DNA from: DAOQAU01 sp035354275
Lineage (GTDB): Bacteria > Cyanobacteriota > Vampirovibrionia > Gastranaerophilales > Gastranaerophilaceae
DNA: 64,000 nucleotides
Assembly: GCA_035354275.1 (NCBI GenBank)
Contig: DAOQAU010000001.1
Coordinates: 1 to 64,000, forward strand
Reading direction: 5' to 3'
A program made the translations under genes and the position numbers. Below are positions 24,487 to 33,597 of the stretch, one piece after another. The notes beneath the pieces are model-generated. The model was not told the origin of the DNA. It saw only the letters and a program-made list of their open reading frames with translations, and did no database searches. Position 1 is the first letter of the stretch. Each line of letters begins with the position of its first letter.

Positions 24487-24633
24487 TCACGTCATTGCGA
24501 GACATGAGTTTGCAAAACTTTACTATAATTGAAGGAACGAAGCAATCTCATTCGCATCCTCAAGACTTGCAAGAGATTGCTTCGGTGGATAATAATTGTC
24601 AAAGCCGATAACTCTCGTCTCGCAAAGACGTGA
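24487..24633. repeat. ~147-bp palindromic dispersed repeat (TTGCGAG family)
   Basis: The outer arms are 17 bp with one mismatch (24487-24503 and 24617-24633). The inner arms CGAAGCAATCTC (24539-24550) and GAGATTGCTTCG (24574-24585) are perfect. Related to 13984-14080. The rest of the 24439-24816 spacer holds partial copies of the same words (CGTCATTGC, CGCAAAGACGTGA) and no gene. Confidence 0.75.
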
Positions 24634-24804
24634 ACGGATAGACAAAAAGTTAAAATCTCATTTACCCTTCGCAAAGACGTGAAGTTAGTTTATAGGATGA
24701 ATGGATAAAGGGTGAGTAGCTAAAAAGCTAAAAGACTATAAGCCAAGTCCACTTCTCACAGTTAACCTTTCTGCATATTTATTTGCAAAAGTAAGAATTT
24801 AAGC

Positions 24805-24810
24805 TAAAAT
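24805..24810 (+). promoter_or_regulatory. -10 hexamer six bases before the GT-C-like start codon
   Basis: TAAAAT at 24805-24810, then six bases, then ATG 24817, with no ribosome binding site. Predicts a leaderless transcript. Confidence 0.4.
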
Positions 24811-24816
24811 AAATTT

Positions 24817-26370
24817 ATGGAAAAGGTTAAACCGATTGTTTTTTATCTGATTTTTTTCTTGTTCATTCTTGCCTATTGCACAGGCGCAGGCGGCTACGAT
24901 TACGACCTTTGGGCAAGACTTATTGCAGGAATGGGCTTTGTACAGGGCGGGCATGTCTTAAAACAAGATTTTTTGTCTTATACCCCAACCCACACTTGGT
25001 TTGATCATGAGTGGGGCAGCGGAGTTATATTTTATCTTGTCCAACACTTTTTCCCTACAGCAGGGCTTATTGTTTTGAATGCCGTTTTAATATTTATCCT
25101 GTTTTTTATAATTACAAAAATCGTAAATTTAAGAGGGGTAAAAGTTACAACAGCATATAATTTTATATTTTACCTTTTTGCTTTTCTTGCAATAGCTATA
25201 AATGTTATGGAGCCTATAAGGTGTCAGATGTTTTCGTTCATATTTTTTGCGCTGTTCATTTATATTCTGGAGCTTGCAAGAAAGGGGCAAAACAGACCGC
25301 TTTGGCTTTTACCGTTTATTATGATAATCTGGAACAACCTTCATGGCGGCTGCGTTTCTGGTATCGGTTTAATTTGTCTCTATATTTTGGGTGAATTTTT
25401 AAACAAAAAAATGTTTAAAAAATACATTTTTACACTTATTCCGACAATTTTGGTTTTGGTAATTAATCCCTGGGGCTTTTCATATCTTAATTTTTTAATC
25501 GATGCTGTTACAATGAAAAGACCTGATATTATGGAATGGTGGGGGCTTTTTCACAAAATCCACATCCACAATTTTTTAATTTTTAAACTGTTTTCTCTTA
25601 CCATGATTTTGACTTATCTTATTTCGTCTGTAAAAAATTTTTCTTACAAAAATATCGACAAAACAAAATTTCTAATACTTTCTGTAACTTTATATCAGGC
25701 AATAATTCACATAAAAATGATTCCGTTTTTTGTAATTTCTGCCACTTGTTTTTTGTATGATGATTTTTACACGCTTTTAGACAATATTATTAAATTTATA
25801 AAACAAAAATTAAAAATTCCTGCGGAATTTTTCGGAGAAAAATTTATAGTAAAAAAAGAATTTGCAATTTACTGTTTTATCATAATTTGTTCAATCGCAA
25901 CAATACACACAAATAATTTAGGAATAATTTTAAAAAGCGACAAATTTGCTTACAAAGAAATTGAATTTTTAAAAATAAATAATATAAAAGGAAATTTGTT
26001 CTTAAATTTCGGGCAGGGAAGCTATGCTGCCTACAAGCTTTATCCGAACATAAAAATCTTTATGGACGGGCGCTACGAGGAGGTTTATTACAATTACATG
26101 CTTCCTGTTATGAACGAATTTTATTATTCGAAAGTCGATAATACAAAGCTTATGAAAAAATTTCCGCCCGATATTATGATAATCGAAAAAAATTATCCGG
26201 TTTATAAAAACCTTTTAAAACACAAAAATTGGAAACTCGCCTATGAAGGAATATTTTATGGAGTGTTTTTAAATAAAAAAGATTTAAAGAAAAATTATAA
26301 ACTTCCTTCAAATGATAGAAAATATTATAAAAAAACACTTTTTGACACAAATATCAATTTCAAAAAATAA
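24817..26370 (+). CDS. Polytopic membrane protein, GT-C glycosyltransferase-like
   Basis: A 517-residue protein with about ten hydrophobic segments. The first extracytoplasmic loop has YDYDLWARLIAGMGFVQGG followed by DFLSYTPTHTWFDHEWG, an arrangement (acidic pair, then S/T-x-P, then W-x-x-HEW) seen in GT-C-type membrane sugar transferases that use polyprenyl-linked donors. The C-terminal ~110 residues form a soluble domain (FGQGSYAAYKLYP..IFMDGRYEEVY). Substrate unknown and family call tentative. The next gene starts 28 bp downstream but has its own -10. Confidence 0.6.
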   Translation: MEKVKPIVFYLIFFLFILAYCTGAGGYDYDLWARLIAGMGFVQGGHVLKQDFLSYTPTHTWFDHEWGSGVIFYLVQHFFPTAGLIVLNAVLIFILFFIITKIVNLRGVKVTTAYNFIFYLFAFLAIAINVMEPIRCQMFSFIFFALFIYILELARKGQNRPLWLLPFIMIIWNNLHGGCVSGIGLICLYILGEFLNKKMFKKYIFTLIPTILVLVINPWGFSYLNFLIDAVTMKRPDIMEWWGLFHKIHIHNFLIFKLFSLTMILTYLISSVKNFSYKNIDKTKFLILSVTLYQAIIHIKMIPFFVISATCFLYDDFYTLLDNIIKFIKQKLKIPAEFFGEKFIVKKEFAIYCFIIICSIATIHTNNLGIILKSDKFAYKEIEFLKINNIKGNLFLNFGQGSYAAYKLYPNIKIFMDGRYEEVYYNYMLPVMNEFYYSKVDNTKLMKKFPPDIMIIEKNYPVYKNLLKHKNWKLAYEGIFYGVFLNKKDLKKNYKLPSNDRKYYKKTLFDTNINFKK

Positions 26371-26382
26371 AAACTTCTTTTA

Positions 26383-26391
26383 TGGTAAAAT
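26383..26391 (+). promoter_or_regulatory. Extended -10, leaderless start of the patatin gene
   Basis: TGGTAAAAT, then six bases, then ATG 26398. No Shine-Dalgarno. Fits TGnTAnAAT closely. Confidence 0.45.
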
Positions 26392-26397
26392 CAAGTT

Positions 26398-27600
26398 ATG
26401 AGCAGAGAGAATAATTCTTTAAAATACACTTGTATATTCGGCGGCGGTGCCATAAGAGGCGTTTCTTACGTCGGTACAATAAGGGCGTTGGAAGAAATAG
26501 GAATTTGCGCCGACACGATAGCAGGCTCATCTGTCGGGGCTATTTTTGCAGGGCTTTGGGCAACAGGATATAAAGCCGATGAACTTAAAGATATTTTCAT
26601 GCACACAAATTATGAACTTTTCAGAGATATTCACTTCGGGTTTGGAAAAGATTTTGCCATAAGCAAAGGTGAAATTTTTCTTGACTGGCTGCGTGATTTA
26701 ATTGAGCAGAAATTCTACGGCGAACGCTACAAAAAAGGCGAAAATCCTCCCGTAACGTTTAAAGATTTAGATAAAAACGTGGTTATAATTACAACGGATT
26801 TGACCAATTTTAAATATAAAGAATTTTCCAAATTCGAAACACCCGATGTTGAAATCGCCTATGCAATCAGGATTTCTTCTACAATGCCGGGTTTAATGAA
26901 GCCAATTGTCTATCAAGACAGTCTTTTAGTTGACGGCGACCTTCAAAAAAGCTGGCCTTTATGGAGATTGTCAAAAAATCTTTGTCCCGATGATCAAAGG
27001 GTTTTGGAATTCAGACTGGAAGGCGATTATGAAGGCAAAGGAAGCAACGCGATAAATTTTATTAACACAATTTACAGCTGCGTAACCTCGCTTGCGACAG
27101 ATTTTATCATTGATACCTACGGAAACAAAGACAAATTTGATTATATAAAAGTAAACACAGGTGCTGTTGTGGTTGTGGATTTCAACCAGCCCAAAGAAAA
27201 ACGCGAAGAACTCATGGATATAGGCTACAAACAGACTGTTGACTATTTTGAAGTTGATTTGAGAAAGAAAAAAAGAGAAATTTTAAAACAATATGAAAGA
27301 ATCTTAAAACACGTAAAAAAAATCAAAAATGATGTTGAATCAAATAAAATAAAGCAGGCACAAAGTGGGTTGGGACTTTTGTATATGGATTTGAGCTCAA
27401 TTAAAAAAGTAATAGATTTAAAATATTTTAATTTGATTGATGATTTTAAAGAGTGTTTTATGTCGAATGTCAACCCTGCTTCGCTTTTTGGAATATTTTC
27501 TCTTAACAATTCAAAACTTGTAAAATCAAAAATCAACGCGATAAATTTTGAGCTGGAAGAAAAAGTGGCAGAGCTTGAAAGCTATGTTTTTAAAATATAG
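26398..27600 (+). CDS. Patatin-like phospholipase
   Basis: A 400-residue lipid acyl hydrolase. The oxyanion-hole motif GGGAIRG is at residues 15-21, the nucleophile elbow GSSVG (Ser45) at 43-47, and the catalytic Asp in DGD at 179-181, so the Ser-Asp dyad is complete. The C-terminal third is Lys/Glu-rich and probably helical. Bacterial patatins cleave membrane phospholipids and may be housekeeping or secreted effectors; no signal peptide is visible. It lies 10 bp ahead of ilvC, so the two may share a transcript despite unrelated roles. Confidence 0.88.
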   Translation: MSRENNSLKYTCIFGGGAIRGVSYVGTIRALEEIGICADTIAGSSVGAIFAGLWATGYKADELKDIFMHTNYELFRDIHFGFGKDFAISKGEIFLDWLRDLIEQKFYGERYKKGENPPVTFKDLDKNVVIITTDLTNFKYKEFSKFETPDVEIAYAIRISSTMPGLMKPIVYQDSLLVDGDLQKSWPLWRLSKNLCPDDQRVLEFRLEGDYEGKGSNAINFINTIYSCVTSLATDFIIDTYGNKDKFDYIKVNTGAVVVVDFNQPKEKREELMDIGYKQTVDYFEVDLRKKKREILKQYERILKHVKKIKNDVESNKIKQAQSGLGLLYMDLSSIKKVIDLKYFNLIDDFKECFMSNVNPASLFGIFSLNNSKLVKSKINAINFELEEKVAELESYVFKI

Positions 27601-27609
27601 GGGATTAAG

Positions 27610-28635
27610 ATGCAGGAATTAAAAATATACAAAGACAAAGACATTGACGAAAAAATTATAAAAGACAAAAAAATAACAATTATCGGCTACGGCTCACAAG
27701 GCTACGGCCAGTCGCAAAATTTGAGGGATTTTGGCTGTAATGTCATTTTGGGATTAAGAAAAGACGGGGTTTCTTATAAAAAAGCTCTTGCCGAAAAATT
27801 TGAGATAATGGAAGTTGAAGACGCCGTAAAATGGGCGGATATAATACAAATTCTTGTACCCGATGAAATTCAGGCAAAACTTTATAAAGAAAAAATCGCA
27901 CCTTATCTCAGGACGGGGCAATACTTGATGTTCTCGCACGGGTTTAACGTTCATTTCGGAAAAATTGTTGCACCAAAGGATGTAAATGTGATTATGGTAG
28001 CACCAAAAAGCCCGGGGCACGCACTTAGAAGTGAATTTTTAAAGGAAAAAGGTGTTCCTGCCTTGGTTGCTGTTTATCAAGATTATTCGGGTGATTCAAA
28101 AGAAATGGCACTTGCCTACGCTAAAGCAATAGGCTCGGGCAGGGCGGGAATTATTGAAACCACTTTTAGAGAAGAAACCGAAACAGACCTTTTCGGCGAA
28201 CAGGCGGTTTTGTGCGGTGGGTGTTCCGCGCTTATCAAAGCAGGATTTGAAACACTTGTCGAAGCAGGTTATTCTCCTTATATGGCTTACTTTGAAGTGC
28301 TTCATGAACTAAAACTTATCGTTGATTTAATTAATCAGGGCGGCTTAACAGATATGCACTATTCGATTTCAAACACAGCAGAATACGGTGATCTTACAAG
28401 AGGACCGAGAGTCATTAACGACAATACAAAAACCGAAATGAAAAAAATTCTCAAAGAAATCCAAAACGGTACTTTTGCAAAAGAATTTATTGACGAGATA
28501 AATTCGGGAAGTAAAAATTTCGACAAATTGAGAAAACAAATCGAAGAACACCAGATAGAAAAGGTCGGAAAAACAATCCGCACAAACTTTTCATGGGGCA
28601 GTGAAAACAAAATTATTGATAGAGAAAAGAACTGA
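27610..28635 (+). CDS. ilvC: Ketol-acid reductoisomerase (NADP-dependent type)
   Basis: A 341-residue class I enzyme of valine, leucine and isoleucine synthesis. It isomerises and reduces acetolactate or acetohydroxybutyrate. The Rossmann motif GYGSQGYGQSQNLRD is at about residues 27-41. The metal and substrate site residues are visible in LFGEQAVLCGG, EVLHELKLIVDL and YSISNTAEYGD. It is isolated from ilvB/ilvN and flanked by unrelated genes, with the HD protein gene 8 bp downstream. Confidence 0.97.
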   Translation: MQELKIYKDKDIDEKIIKDKKITIIGYGSQGYGQSQNLRDFGCNVILGLRKDGVSYKKALAEKFEIMEVEDAVKWADIIQILVPDEIQAKLYKEKIAPYLRTGQYLMFSHGFNVHFGKIVAPKDVNVIMVAPKSPGHALRSEFLKEKGVPALVAVYQDYSGDSKEMALAYAKAIGSGRAGIIETTFREETETDLFGEQAVLCGGCSALIKAGFETLVEAGYSPYMAYFEVLHELKLIVDLINQGGLTDMHYSISNTAEYGDLTRGPRVINDNTKTEMKKILKEIQNGTFAKEFIDEINSGSKNFDKLRKQIEEHQIEKVGKTIRTNFSWGSENKIIDREKN

Positions 28636-28643
28636 GGCAGAAA

Positions 28644-29474
28644 ATGTTTGACAATGAAACAATATATGAAGTGGTAATATTTTCAATCGGAGATACAAAA
28701 TCCGGTACAAAAATGGGCAAACTTCAGCTTAAAAATACCCAAAATGAAACCCTTTTAAATTGCATTTTGTGGGAAGAAACCCTTAACCGTATTGACAGCA
28801 AACTTTTCAGGACAGGAAATTTGGTAAAAATTGTCTCTGCCACTTATAACGAAAAGTTCAACAACTGCCTTGTATCGGCACTTGAGCTTGTAAAAGAAGC
28901 AAAACTCGGCATTGACGAGAGCGAAAGAAATTCTCTTTACAGTGAAATTTTAGAATATGTAAACAAAATTTCTGACGAAAAGCTTAAAAATTTTATTATT
29001 GATTATTTTAAAGAGCATGAAAAAGAAATTAAAATAGCACCTGCCGCAAAACTTATGCACCACAACTATATGGGCGGATTGCTTGTTCACATAGTCGAAT
29101 GTCTTAAGTTTGCCGATGCTAATATGGAACTGTTTAAAATCAAAATCGATAAGAATAAAATTTATGCTGCTTGCATCTTGCACGACATAGGAAAAATATT
29201 TGAATACAAAATCGACACCGAAACCGGAATTATAGATTACGACGAAAATTTCAGGCACGACTGGGTAACCCACTCTCAATACGGATTTTCAATCTGCATG
29301 GCACAAGGCTTTAAAGATGTTGCAAGAATGATTGCAGCACACCATGCAAGAAGCGATTGGGGAGCGATTATAGACCTTGACCAAAAAGATTTGGAATCGT
29401 GGGTTTATTTAATGCATCACATTGACGACCTTTCTGCAAAATACGGCAGAATAAGTGTTTCGCTTTTAAGCTGA
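28644..29474 (+). CDS. YhaM-like 3'-5' exoribonuclease (OB fold plus HD domain)
   Basis: A 276-residue protein. The N-terminal ~90 residues form an OB-type nucleic-acid-binding segment (SGTKMGKLQLKNTQNE..LWEETLNRI). The rest is an HD phosphohydrolase with MHHNYMGGLLVHIVEC, ACILHDIGKIFEY, THSQYGF and AAHHARSDWG. This order matches YhaM/CBF1-type 3'-5' exoribonucleases. All HD ligands are present. It is somewhat shorter than B. subtilis YhaM. GAGGCAGAAA precedes the ATG, 8 bp after ilvC. Confidence 0.8.
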   Translation: MFDNETIYEVVIFSIGDTKSGTKMGKLQLKNTQNETLLNCILWEETLNRIDSKLFRTGNLVKIVSATYNEKFNNCLVSALELVKEAKLGIDESERNSLYSEILEYVNKISDEKLKNFIIDYFKEHEKEIKIAPAAKLMHHNYMGGLLVHIVECLKFADANMELFKIKIDKNKIYAACILHDIGKIFEYKIDTETGIIDYDENFRHDWVTHSQYGFSICMAQGFKDVARMIAAHHARSDWGAIIDLDQKDLESWVYLMHHIDDLSAKYGRISVSLLS

Positions 29475-29491
29475 AAAATCTGACATAGCGG

Positions 29492-29520
29492 TTGACAATT
29501 TGTTGAAAATAAATTATTCT
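29492..29520 (+). promoter_or_regulatory. Sigma-70 promoter of the first RWYD gene
   Basis: TTGACA (29492-29497), 17 bases, TATTCT (29515-29520), about 28 bp before ATG 29549. This is the cleanest two-box promoter in the window. Confidence 0.6.
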
Positions 29521-29548
29521 AAGAAAGTAGCCAAGAAAAGGTAAAGTT

Positions 29549-29851
29549 ATGCATAAAAGGTGGTACGATGCCGACCCCACAGTGAGTTTGGCAATAAGTT
29601 TATTAAGAAACACAAATGAAAAAACGCAGCTCAGGTGTGCCGATTTTATAATTGACTATGCAAAACAAAGAAATGTTACCCGACCCGCAAACGCCTTAAA
29701 TGATGCTTTTAACTACATTTTGAGACGTTGGTACGATCAGGATAAAAAAATAGCAGAAGCTTTTGAATTTTTCGAAGCAGCTCAGCCTGATGTCCAAAAA
29801 GAAATTTCAATAGAGATAATTAACTTTTTGCAGTTTTCTGAATTATATTAA
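29549..29851 (+). CDS. RWYD two-repeat small protein, copy 1
   Basis: A 100-residue protein of unknown function built from two copies of a ~36-residue helical unit that begins RWYD followed by D/N (residues 4-7 and 60-63). Copy one continues ADPTVSLAISLLRN, copy two QDKKIAEAFEFFEA. The protein at 57677-58006 has the same two-unit design. It has its own strong promoter and AAAAGG before the ATG. It overlaps the stop of the convergent formyltransferase gene by 4 bp. No signal peptide or membrane helix. A role as a small adaptor is only a guess. Confidence 0.7.
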   Translation: MHKRWYDADPTVSLAISLLRNTNEKTQLRCADFIIDYAKQRNVTRPANALNDAFNYILRRWYDQDKKIAEAFEFFEAAQPDVQKEISIEIINFLQFSELY

Positions 29852-30810
29852 GCCTTTTCGCCTTTTTTGATTAAATATTTTATATAAAAATTAGTGAAAA
29901 ATTTTCTTATTTTGCCGTAAAGTCTTACTCTGCTCATTTTGAGAAGTTTTCCGTCGCCGCATAAAACCGTTATTTGATTGTTTTTAGGCGATTTTGCAAC
30001 GATTGAACCGACTTCGTTAAAATTTGTATTGTTTTCCAAAATTTCCAAACAATAAGGGTTTGGTACAAAAAACTGATTTTTATACTCGTAATAACATTTA
30101 TGCCATGGGTGAAATGCCCTTATTTGCGCGCTTAGTTCTTCTGCAGATTTTGAAAAATCGAGCATAACTTCATCTTCTGTGATAACGGAAAAATAACTTG
30201 CTTTTTTCTCATCCTGAACAACAGGAATAATTATTTCTTCGCCTAATTCCTTAATCAACTCTGTAACCGCCTGCCTTGTTGCCCCTGCAATCTTTTCTTT
30301 GAGTTCTTTTCCTGTGTCTTTGTCTGTTATTTCAACCGTTTTTTGAAGCAAAATCGGACCTGTGTCAAAATCTTTATCCATTAAATGAAACGTAACTCCG
30401 GATTGTTGCTCAAGATGTTTTATGGCTTGCAGATAAGGATTTGGTCCTCTGTATTTTGGCAAAAGCGAAGGATGAACGTTTATTGTAGCAATTTTTGGCA
30501 AATCAATAATGCTCTTTTTTAACTTTTCGCCCCATGTAGCAACAAAAACAATGTCAGGGTTGAGTTTTAGGATTTCTTTTTTAAACTCGACACTATTTGC
30601 ACTTTTTGCCTTAATTTCATAAAGCTTATGACCTTTTATATAATTGAATTCTTTTGACGGGTTAAAAATATCCAGAATCAAACCGTCTAACCCCTTGTGG
30701 CGGACTTTGTCGTATCTGAAAACACCTACCACATCGCAGTGCGCATCTAAGCACCCTGCAATAAGGTTCATAAACATTTCTCCATAACCTAGAATAACAA
30801 CCTTTGGCAT
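29848..30810 (-). CDS. Methionyl-tRNA formyltransferase-like protein
   Basis: About 320 residues with the formyltransferase catalytic set: Asn and His in INVHPSLLPKYRGPNP and Asp in DKDFDTGPIL. The C-terminal domain resembling Fmt is present (LDFSKSAEELSAQIRAFHPW). The N-terminus (MPKVVILGYGEMF) differs from the FMGTP start of typical Fmt, so a sugar N-formyltransferase or a second Fmt-like enzyme is possible. ATG 30810 is chosen: an extended -10 lies six bases upstream, and the alternative TTG 30837 falls inside the preceding hairpin. Confidence 0.8.
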   Translation of the reverse strand: MPKVVILGYGEMFMNLIAGCLDAHCDVVGVFRYDKVRHKGLDGLILDIFNPSKEFNYIKGHKLYEIKAKSANSVEFKKEILKLNPDIVFVATWGEKLKKSIIDLPKIATINVHPSLLPKYRGPNPYLQAIKHLEQQSGVTFHLMDKDFDTGPILLQKTVEITDKDTGKELKEKIAGATRQAVTELIKELGEEIIIPVVQDEKKASYFSVITEDEVMLDFSKSAEELSAQIRAFHPWHKCYYEYKNQFFVPNPYCLEILENNTNFNEVGSIVAKSPKNNQITVLCGDGKLLKMSRVRLYGKIRKFFTNFYIKYLIKKGEKA

Positions 30811-30816
30811 AAAGAA

Positions 30817-30825
30817 ATTATAGCA
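30817..30825 (-). promoter_or_regulatory. Extended -10, leaderless start of the formyltransferase-like gene
   Basis: TGCTATAAT, a perfect extended -10, ends six bases before ATG 30810. No Shine-Dalgarno. Confidence 0.55.
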
Positions 30826-30826
30826 T

Positions 30827-30863
30827 AAGGGGCACAAAAATTTGTAAAATTTTTGTGCCCCTT
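30827..30863 (-). terminator. Terminator after the SIS-domain gene
   Basis: Perfect 17-bp stem starting AAGGGGCACAAAAATTT with a 3-nt loop, 14 bp past the SIS gene stop and directly before the next gene's promoter. Confidence 0.65.
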
Positions 30864-30876
30864 ATTTAAAACTTAA

Positions 30877-31947
30877 TTAAACCTCTGTAACGACTTTTTG
30901 CAGACCTTTCGGTTTGTCCACATTGCGCCCCAGTTTTTGTGCAATTTTAAGCGCAAGAAGCTGTACCATTACCGCCATTGAAAATATCTTTAAATTTTCA
31001 TCATCGACTTCCAAATCAACGTTAAAAGCAGAATTAATCCTGTCACTTGATGTTCCTATAACGCAAATCGGCGGATTATAATCTCTTTTGATTTTTTCCA
31101 TGTGTTTAATTGTCGAATAAGAAATCGGTTTGTTGGAAACATAAACCAGCACGCATTTGTTGTTTAAAACGGCAACATGCCCGTGCATAAATTCACCCAA
31201 AATATGCGACATTACGTTAATATAAGAGGTTTCTTTAATTTTTAAGCATGCTTCTTTTGCAAGCGCATAAGAAATTCCGTCTGCGGTTATCAAAATGTTG
31301 CTGTATTTTGACAAAAACCTTGCAAGTGCTTTAATTTGAGGGCTTAATTCAAGAGTTTTTTCCAAAATTTCAGGTAAAGTCTTAACTTTTTCTAACTGCT
31401 CGGTTATATCAACTTCGTGAATTTGAGCGTATTTAAGTGCCATTAAATAAAGACAAAGCATTTGTGCGGTCAAGGATTTTGTTGAAGCGATACTTTTTTC
31501 TTCACCCGCGTAACAGTTAATTCTGTAATCTGCAGTCTGCCATGCGGTTGAATTTTCTTTGTTGGTAATGCACATGGTTTTCACACCCAGCTGTTTTGCT
31601 TTGTTTAGGGCACTCAACGTATCTGTTGTTTCACCCGATTGGGTTATAAAAATGTATAAAATATTTTTATCGTGTGGAACTATTTTTTTGAGCAAAAATT
31701 CACTTGAATAAATGGCTCTTGCTTCTATATCGGCAATTTCGCCAAACATTTCTGCGGCAAGCCTTGCGCAGTGATAAGAAGTTCCGCTTGCAACAAGGAC
31801 TATTTTGGTAATTTTAGTGGGTATATTTAAAATAATATAACCGTTTGGGGCAATATATTTTTCCAAAATTTGCCTTAAAATTTCGGGCTGTTCAAAAATT
31901 TCGGCTTCCATGCTGGTATCAAATTTCTGCTGTTTTAAATCTGCCAT
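30877..31947 (-). CDS. SIS-domain aminosugar isomerase/deaminase (GlmS C-terminal-like)
   Basis: About 356 residues containing two SIS (sugar isomerase) domains: VLVASGTSYHCARLAAEM, ITQSGETTDTLSAL, EEKSIASTKSLTAQ, and KIKETSYINVMSHILGEFMHG. It matches the isomerase half of GlmS but has no N-terminal Cys-type glutaminase domain. The ending DKPKGLQKVVTEV fits both GlmS and the NagB-II/AgaS deaminase type. It probably acts on glucosamine- or fructose-6-phosphate; direction is undecided. ATG 31947 is chosen because GAAGGAG sits 6 nt upstream. Confidence 0.82.
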   Translation of the reverse strand: MADLKQQKFDTSMEAEIFEQPEILRQILEKYIAPNGYIILNIPTKITKIVLVASGTSYHCARLAAEMFGEIADIEARAIYSSEFLLKKIVPHDKNILYIFITQSGETTDTLSALNKAKQLGVKTMCITNKENSTAWQTADYRINCYAGEEKSIASTKSLTAQMLCLYLMALKYAQIHEVDITEQLEKVKTLPEILEKTLELSPQIKALARFLSKYSNILITADGISYALAKEACLKIKETSYINVMSHILGEFMHGHVAVLNNKCVLVYVSNKPISYSTIKHMEKIKRDYNPPICVIGTSSDRINSAFNVDLEVDDENLKIFSMAVMVQLLALKIAQKLGRNVDKPKGLQKVVTEV

Positions 31948-32065
31948 GTACATCTCCTTCACAAAATTGTGAAATTAAAGCTAAACTCAATTAATAAATA
32001 ATTTGACGGGACTATCGGTATTCAATCATAAAAGTTTAATAAATTTAGTCAAATATTGCAAATTG

Positions 32066-33514
32066 TTAACTTTCAAGTAAACTTTTAATTAATTCATTAA
32101 CCGTTTTCGGGTTAGCCCTGCCTTGTGTTTCCTTCATAACCTGTCCCACAAAAAAGCCCAAAAGTTGAACCTTTCCTGCCTTGTATGCACTAACCTGCTC
32201 GGGATTTGCTTCTATAATTTTTTTGACTATTTCCTTAATCGCCCCTTCATCTGAAATTTGGCTTAGCCCTTGTTTTTCAATAATCTCGGAAGCTTTTGTC
32301 CCTTCTTTTAGCATTTGCGGAATAATTTGTTTTCCTATGTTATTGGAAATTGTGCCTTTTTCAATCAGATTGACCAATTCGGCAAGGTTTTGCGGTGTAA
32401 GTTTTGTTTGATTGATGTTAATTTTTTCTTCTTTAAGCAGAGCTGCAATATCTCCCATTAAGAAGTTTACCGCAGTTTTAACATTTGCGCCGAGTTTTAT
32501 CACCTCATCAAAGAAAAGTGCTGTTTCCATTTCCTCAACAATGACTTTAGCATCATACTCACTTAATCCCAGTCCCATGTAGCGTTCTATTTTGGCACTT
32601 GGAAGCTCGGGCATTTTTGCTCTTATTTCTTCTACCCACTCTTTCGAAATTTCAAGAGGCATCAAATCAGGCTCGGGAAAATACCTGTAATCGTGGGCGT
32701 CTTCTTTGCCTCTCATTGATTTTGTTTCGCCTGTGTTGTCATTCCAAAGGCGTGTTTCCTGAATAACTTTTTCGCCGCTTTCTACTATATCAATTTGTCT
32801 TTCGATTTCAAATTCAATCGCTCTTTGAAGTGCCCTGAAGCTGTTTACGTTTTTGATTTCCGCTCTTGTGCCGAATTCTTTTGAGTCTTTGGGCATAACA
32901 GAAATATTGGCATCGCAGCGCATGGAGCCTTCTTCAAGGTTTCCATCACAAACGCCTATATATCTTAAAATATTTCTTAAATGTTCGACATAAGCCTTTG
33001 CCTCGTCGCTTGAACGCATATCAGGCTCTGATACAATCTCTAAAAGAGGCGTTCCTGCTCTGTTCAGGTCAACAAGCGAATAGCTTGAACCATGGATTCC
33101 GTCTGCTCCGGCATGTACGAGTTTGCCCGCGTCTTCTTCAAGGTGAGCCCTTGTTATACCTATTCTTTTGCCGTCGATTTCAACAGAACCGTTTACGCAA
33201 ATAGGCTCATCGTATTGAGATATCTGATAACCTTTGGGAAGGTCCGGGTAGAAATACTGTTTACGGTCAAATTTGCAGCGGTTGGGAATTTGACAGTTAA
33301 GCGCAAGCCCTGTTAATATTGCCATATTTACGACTTCTTTGTTAAGAACGGGTAAAACACCCGGCATGCCTAAAGTTATAGGACTTATCTGGGTATTTTG
33401 TTCGTTTCCGAATTCTGTTCCGTCGGGTGCGAAAATCTTTGACTTGGTTTTAAGCTGTGCGTGCACTTCTAAACCAATTACAACCTCGTATTTATCTTTT
33501 AATTCCTGCTCCAT
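32066..33514 (-). CDS. gatB: Asp-tRNA(Asn)/Glu-tRNA(Gln) amidotransferase subunit B
   Basis: A 482-residue subunit of the GatCAB complex that converts mischarged Glu-tRNA(Gln) or Asp-tRNA(Asn) to the correct amide form. Family features: VVIGLEVHAQLKTKSKIF, QYFYPDLPKGYQISQYD, HLEEDAGKLVH, DLNRAGTPLLEIVSEPD, EEGSMRCDANIS, DYRYFPEPDL, and the C-terminal YqeY-like tail ending GRANPKTVNELI. Full length. AAGAAGGGA precedes the ATG. gatA and gatC are not adjacent. Confidence 0.97.
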   Translation of the reverse strand: MEQELKDKYEVVIGLEVHAQLKTKSKIFAPDGTEFGNEQNTQISPITLGMPGVLPVLNKEVVNMAILTGLALNCQIPNRCKFDRKQYFYPDLPKGYQISQYDEPICVNGSVEIDGKRIGITRAHLEEDAGKLVHAGADGIHGSSYSLVDLNRAGTPLLEIVSEPDMRSSDEAKAYVEHLRNILRYIGVCDGNLEEGSMRCDANISVMPKDSKEFGTRAEIKNVNSFRALQRAIEFEIERQIDIVESGEKVIQETRLWNDNTGETKSMRGKEDAHDYRYFPEPDLMPLEISKEWVEEIRAKMPELPSAKIERYMGLGLSEYDAKVIVEEMETALFFDEVIKLGANVKTAVNFLMGDIAALLKEEKININQTKLTPQNLAELVNLIEKGTISNNIGKQIIPQMLKEGTKASEIIEKQGLSQISDEGAIKEIVKKIIEANPEQVSAYKAGKVQLLGFFVGQVMKETQGRANPKTVNELIKSLLES

Positions 33515-33582
33515 TTAAAAATCCCTTCTTAGATTATTTTTATATTAATTTTATCACAAAATAATTTATTCATTTATTTTCC

Positions 33583-33591
33583 TGATATAAT
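33583..33591 (+). promoter_or_regulatory. Extended -10, leaderless start of kdsA
   Basis: TGATATAAT is a perfect TGnTATAAT, six bases before ATG 33598, with no ribosome binding site. Confidence 0.55.
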
Positions 33592-33597
33592 AATCCT

